From: a virus
DNA length: 30,294 bases
Reading direction: 5' to 3' (one strand)
IMG/VR virus record: IMGVR_UViG_3300037245_001922
Coordinates: 1-30,294 of that record
Of this stretch, positions 26,317 to 30,294 are shown piece after piece. Positions within the stretch are counted from its first letter, which is position 1. Every line of letters starts with the position of its first letter. The notes below the pieces were generated by a model, which was not told where the DNA came from, did not search any database, and saw nothing but the letters and a program-made list of their open reading frames with translations. The position numbers and the translations under genes are program-made.

Positions 26317-27759
26317 TTAACTATATAATAACACCATACTATATATTTGTGTCACCACCGAATTTATATCAACTTTTAATAATATATTTTTCCCTTGCAA
26401 TTCGATGAGTTTCAACTCATTTGGAACTATTGTTTGATAAATAAGACCATTATCAACACTCACATAAAATACTGTACCTGGTATTGATTGACCGATTACT
26501 CTTAATTCAAACTTAGTAGGAATATCTGAAGGTTGGTTAATATCACTTATCCACGTTCCAGATGCTCCACCATCAGTTTTTAAAACACCTTCTGTTATTT
26601 CTGTTCCGGAATGTATACCAGAATCTGAACTAAAGTCGAAGTTCCAAGAGAAATTCAATTTATTAATGTTATCGGCCTGTCTCAACCGATCGCTTTTCCT
26701 ATCCATTTCCCTTAAAACTCTTGGCACATCTTCTTCATGTTGTTCTACCATTATTTCGGTTCTCCATCCGCCACTTTTAGCTCCGAATTTATGCATTATT
26801 TTAATTATTTTATATTGCCCATAAACTTTCTGTCTAGGGATCAATACCGATAAATTTTCTCCTGGCTTTATTGTTTCTAACCCGAATGATTTGATACTCG
26901 CCTCTGGAGTCCTGTTCGTAAGTGATGACAATCTTGCCTCTGCTAGATTCTTAACTTTCTCAGCAGTATCTGCCGAAACGTCCTTAACAAATGCTTCCCT
27001 CTGTTCATCTCCCTCCGTAGCGCTTATGGCCGTATAGACTATCGGTAGTCCCTCTTTTGTCTGTCCTGATGCAATAACCCTAGTTTTTTCATAATAATCG
27101 TTTATACCCCATCCCTTAGAGCTTATCTCGTTGTCTCCTTCAACAACTGCATCGGTCTCATTTACTATAGAGTTTTCTTCGAAGTAATGTGCATCAAGAT
27201 CATTATCAATATAACAATCATGCCTTGTATCGTCAGCAAAGTTACATAATTCAATCACACAATCCCAGAACGGTTTATAATTCCACTCAACACTCATGGA
27301 ATCGTCTGATGTTGAAACATTATCGTAAGTTATTCCATAAGATTCAGGAAGCTTATCAATTATGTCTTTCAATATTTGTGATGTTGGTGTATTTAAAGCA
27401 GAATGGCAAACCAAGAATTCTGTCAATTTATACGCCCTATGCCTTCCCTCTATCACCAAGAATTGGCCATTGTCACTCACATCATCCTTAACATGATCTA
27501 TTCTACCCCAAAACTGGATAGTCGATGCATCCTTATTATCTGCATAGAATTTAACAATATCTCCTTCCTTATAAGAGTCAGAAATTTGACCAAAAGCGTT
27601 AGACAAAGCAAATCTGAAAGTTCCGATACCATCAGTTACTGGATAAACCCACAGGCTTTCTCTAACGCGCCCTGTCAAATCATCTCCTGCAACCTCAACC
27701 TTTACTTTAGTATTCCTAACCTTTGGAATTGGGATAAATAACTCCGTACTTTCTCTCAT
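26317..27759 (-). CDS. Tail hub / gpD-gp27-type baseplate protein
   Basis: A 480-residue protein (ATG 27759 overlaps the preceding stop as TGATG). Residues about 15-115 with GTFRFALSNAFGQISDSYKE, IVKFYADNKDAST and IQFWGRIDHVKDDVSDNGQF form the barrel domain of tail hub proteins. LVIEGRHRAYKLTEFLVCHS and LKDIIDKLPESYGITYDNV continue the gpD/gp27 pattern. Residues about 260-340 (TAEKVKNLAEARLSSLTNRT, IKPGENLSVLIP) are typical of hub proteins as well. The C-terminal 130 residues (FNFSSDSG-type, SGTWISDINQPSDIPTKFEL) form an extra beta domain. It marks the distal tail end, linking the tube to the adhesin encoded next to it. Confidence 0.75.
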   Translation of the reverse strand: MRESTELFIPIPKVRNTKVKVEVAGDDLTGRVRESLWVYPVTDGIGTFRFALSNAFGQISDSYKEGDIVKFYADNKDASTIQFWGRIDHVKDDVSDNGQFLVIEGRHRAYKLTEFLVCHSALNTPTSQILKDIIDKLPESYGITYDNVSTSDDSMSVEWNYKPFWDCVIELCNFADDTRHDCYIDNDLDAHYFEENSIVNETDAVVEGDNEISSKGWGINDYYEKTRVIASGQTKEGLPIVYTAISATEGDEQREAFVKDVSADTAEKVKNLAEARLSSLTNRTPEASIKSFGLETIKPGENLSVLIPRQKVYGQYKIIKIMHKFGAKSGGWRTEIMVEQHEEDVPRVLREMDRKSDRLRQADNINKLNFSWNFDFSSDSGIHSGTEITEGVLKTDGGASGTWISDINQPSDIPTKFELRVIGQSIPGTVFYVSVDNGLIYQTIVPNELKLIELQGKNILLKVDINSVVTQIYSMVLLYS

Positions 27760-30294
27760 CAGCTTGTCACACATTCTACACAATATGAATCAATTTGTAT
27801 GTATGGTCTTAATATTCTTTGATCAGAACCATTACAATTTTCAAAATCCGCCCAGAACCAATATTGTGAATTATTTAGATATTCTACATTTAACAATAGA
27901 CTTTGAAATGTTGTGTTCAACTTATTTCCTGATGGTTTTGTACTATTATTACTCCACGTAATATTCATGCACGAGAAGCTCTCGTTTATTCTTATTGATA
28001 AATTCAATAGGCCACCATAATTTGTTGCGGTTATATTATAAATCGGCTTTGTTGTTGTCTGCGAATATGGAGTAACATTTTTTGAGCTGTTAGTTCTTGG
28101 CCTGAAGAATACTATATTGACCCAGGTGTATGGAAGGATCTTAAAAAAACTAGAATAATAATTAATTATACTCATTATTGATCCTTCTCTCTCCAAACTA
28201 ATATTGATATTAGAATATTCAATGTTGCCTGTTGTATCAGAATGAAATAGGAATGGAACATCGCAATATCCACCAACAAAAGAACAAGTCGAAAGATATA
28301 TATTTATCGGGCTTGATAAGTCATCAGTTGTTATACTTTCAGTAAAGTTCCCAGTATAATTCCATTCATAATCTCCGTCTGGAGTCCCAACTTCTAAATA
28401 AGGATTACTTATATTCGAGAATGTGCCAGTAAGATTCGATCCATAGAAGTCACCATCCCAATCTCCAACAATTAAATACCATATACTATCTCTTTGAAAA
28501 ACTGTGGGATTAGGACCGTCCAAGAAAGCCAAATAATCTAACCCGCTAACTGATTCTGTATTGTTCTCCCAAGAAGATTCATTCCATATATATCCCTGAA
28601 ATTGTATTTCATCATAGCCCGCAATTAAAGTTAATTTTCCATAAATATTATCTACAGTTGGAGATGCTAAAATGCCAGAATTTACGAGACCGCCGGCAAT
28701 ATTTAAATCTGATTGCCATGCCGAACCAGTCCAATTATATCCGAAAAAATCTCCATTTCCATTTCCGAATATTAAATACCAATCAGTACCAATCTGAAAT
28801 ACCGTAGGACTTGGATCTTGATTATTGTTTACGAGACCACTGACAATATTAGCATCAACTTGCCAAGCCGAACCAGTCCAATTATATCCAGCGAAATAAG
28901 TTTCTGTCGATATACCACTAATCAAATACCAAGTACTGTCTTTGTAGAATACTGTAGGAGAAGATGATTCTCCTTCGTCTGTAAGACCACTGACAATATT
29001 AGCATCAACTTGCCAAGCCGAACCAGTCCAATTATATCCAACATATTCACCGAAAAATTTACCACTAATCAAATACCAAGTACTGTCTTTTTCAAAAACT
29101 GTTGGATGCGCGGCATCTTCTCCAATATTTGAAAGACTATTATTAACTCCACTATCTGCCTGCCAAACTTGTGATAATGGGGCAATCGAGCCACTTAAAT
29201 TAATAAATGCACCAATAACTGTAGAATTTTCTACTATGCTAAGCCAACGAGTTATATTTTGATCTCCACTAAATAATAATGTTTCTGAGGAAAGGCTATT
29301 ATTAAATGATTTTGATTCATATCCCGTTCTGTCATTTACAGAAATATTAATTGTATCATTTCCTCCAGCATAATCGTATTGTAAATCGTATACATCTATC
29401 AGACCCAATCCATTACTAGCTATAGTTATTGGTATTGATGTATATTCATCACTAGAATTAACAAAATTATTTAGACTGTCTAAAGACAACGTTATCGGAT
29501 TAACGTCTGCATTATAACTAATATTTATATTTGCTAATTCTATAGTACCACTACTAGCAGAATGTACATATAACGGGACGTTACAAAACCCATCAGAATC
29601 TTCGGTGCAGTTCTCTAGATATGAATTAATCGAAGATGAAAAGTCGGAGGTTGTTTCTGTTATATTATAATTTCCTGTATAATTCCATTCTCTTGTCCCA
29701 TCAAAAGTTCCGACTTCAAGGTATGGATCTGTTGGATATGAATAACCAAAAAGAACGATGAACAATGTCGCAATTCCTACATCATTTATATCCTGAGGAT
29801 TTGATGGATCATTATTTGAACTAGAGGTTGCACTAGTAAACCAATAATTAGCCGAACTACCAAGTACAATATTATCATATCCGGAGTCCAAGTTATCAAA
29901 AGAAACTTTAAAGACTTCATCTAATAATGGAACTAAGGGACTATCAAGATAAGTTTTGACAGGGAATGTGGCCACTTCACCTAATGTCTTAATTATAGTA
30001 TCATTGTCATAACGAAGACTATATGTTCCAGGCATATTCCAGTTTGCAAATAAAGCTACAATAGTCTCATTGGATTTGAATCTTTGTTCAGCAGTAAAAC
30101 CGGGAGCATAATCTGAATCTAATGATAAAGATCTGTCGCTACCACCAGAATTCCTAAAAACATATTCTGTAGGAACCCCTGTTATATTTATTGTTGCAGA
30201 AAATACATTCGAGTTTTTTGGTAATTTTACAAACTCTACATTTGTCCCTGATCCTGAGTAGGTTAAATTCTTAGAAATACGATCATCTATAAAA
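27759..30294 (-). CDS. Large adhesin with repeat propeller (N-terminus outside window)
   Basis: Open from the right edge to the stop at 27759 (845 codons), so the start is missing. Order: an N-terminal domain; a domain with YLEVGTFDGTREWNYTGNYN and CTEDSDGFCNVPLYVHSASS; a linker; then five propeller-like units of about 50 residues (SPTVFYKDSTWYLISG, GYNWTGSAWQVDANIVSGL); then a second copy of the first domain (YLEVGTPDGDYEWNYTGNF, CSFVGGYCDVPFLFHSDTT); and a C-terminal beta domain with a hydrophobic stretch. The units resemble FG-GAP/VCBS blades. Many N-x-S/T sites are present. It lies next to the tail hub gene, so a host-binding role is likely. Confidence 0.85.
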   Translation of the reverse strand, partial: FIDDRISKNLTYSGSGTNVEFVKLPKNSNVFSATINITGVPTEYVFRNSGGSDRSLSLDSDYAPGFTAEQRFKSNETIVALFANWNMPGTYSLRYDNDTIIKTLGEVATFPVKTYLDSPLVPLLDEVFKVSFDNLDSGYDNIVLGSSANYWFTSATSSSNNDPSNPQDINDVGIATLFIVLFGYSYPTDPYLEVGTFDGTREWNYTGNYNITETTSDFSSSINSYLENCTEDSDGFCNVPLYVHSASSGTIELANINISYNADVNPITLSLDSLNNFVNSSDEYTSIPITIASNGLGLIDVYDLQYDYAGGNDTINISVNDRTGYESKSFNNSLSSETLLFSGDQNITRWLSIVENSTVIGAFINLSGSIAPLSQVWQADSGVNNSLSNIGEDAAHPTVFEKDSTWYLISGKFFGEYVGYNWTGSAWQVDANIVSGLTDEGESSSPTVFYKDSTWYLISGISTETYFAGYNWTGSAWQVDANIVSGLVNNNQDPSPTVFQIGTDWYLIFGNGNGDFFGYNWTGSAWQSDLNIAGGLVNSGILASPTVDNIYGKLTLIAGYDEIQFQGYIWNESSWENNTESVSGLDYLAFLDGPNPTVFQRDSIWYLIVGDWDGDFYGSNLTGTFSNISNPYLEVGTPDGDYEWNYTGNFTESITTDDLSSPINIYLSTCSFVGGYCDVPFLFHSDTTGNIEYSNINISLEREGSIMSIINYYSSFFKILPYTWVNIVFFRPRTNSSKNVTPYSQTTTKPIYNITATNYGGLLNLSIRINESFSCMNITWSNNSTKPSGNKLNTTFQSLLLNVEYLNNSQYWFWADFENCNGSDQRILRPYIQIDSYCVECVTS
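28834..29090 (-). repeat. Near-identical 150-bp repeats in the adhesin gene
   Basis: 57 bp are identical at 28834-28890 and 28984-29040, offset 150 bp. A further 30 bp are identical at 28914-28943 and 29061-29090. They encode neighbouring propeller units. Such identity implies recent duplication or gene conversion. Confidence 0.85.

Overview
The window is AT-rich and every gene I can support lies on the minus strand, so transcription runs from high to low coordinates. It carries the head-assembly and packaging genes of a tailed, HK97-type virus (Caudoviricetes). Several features point to an archaeal host. TATA boxes (TTTATAAA, TTTTAAAA) sit about 25 nt upstream of start codons or of the tRNA 5' end. 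At least two of these promoters imply leaderless mRNAs, transcription units end in oligo-T tracts, and the tRNA gene does not encode CCA. The two surface/fibre proteins are rich in N-x-S/T and resemble those of DPANN-type archaea; that host group is inferred from protein style, not proven. Both window ends cut through genes, so this is an internal piece of a longer genome or provirus. Tape measure, tail tube and replicative polymerase genes are not in it.

Layout in transcription order (right to left). (1) 30294-26076: a large N-glycosylation-type adhesin (N-terminus outside the window), a tail hub protein of the gpD/gp27 type and a two-TM holin candidate. (2) 26060-25040: a small barrel-like protein, a 240-bp repeat-rich region that could be an origin or partition site, a ribbon-helix-helix protein, a zinc ribbon and a short acidic-tailed peptide. 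(3) 24960-20967: an operator-controlled operon of very small proteins (several zinc ribbons, one membrane protein), then a putative single-strand annealing protein and a ParB-like protein with a Cys cluster. (4) 20966-20527: an RNA cluster with two tRNA-like elements and a GC-rich structured RNA. (5) 20526-17680: small genes, a SWIM-HNH protein, tRNA-Thr(UGU) with a three-hairpin trailer, and a PD-(D/E)XK nuclease. (6) 17650-16430: a second operator-controlled operon with two winged-helix proteins. (7) 16309-11995: an HTH protein, a zinc protein, a Tad2-like (anti-Thoeris) domain protein, a C5-cytosine methyltransferase, a ParB-like protein, TerS and TerL. (8) 11990-10117: a third operator-controlled operon of eight small proteins. 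(9) 10073-1592: portal fused to a Mu F-like domain, protease-scaffold, major capsid protein, decoration-like proteins, a beta-helix protein and a head-tail connector. (10) 1577-1: a signal-peptide-bearing repeat fibre that runs off the left edge.

The strongest new regulatory signal is an 18-bp dyad, GAATATAC-NN-GTCTATTC. It occurs three times, always 2-3 bp from a TATA box and overlapping the expected transcription start, with a variable central dinucleotide, and it links three separate small-gene operons into one regulon. Two of those operons also carry paralogues of the same 73-residue unknown protein. Other points of interest are recurring AAAACA-oligo(T)-A-oligo(T) 3' ends, the TAACAAC repeat region next to a ribbon-helix-helix gene, and tRNA-like RNAs with non-canonical anticodon arms. 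A 17-nt box is also shared between two RNA 3' ends and the starts of two unrelated genes.
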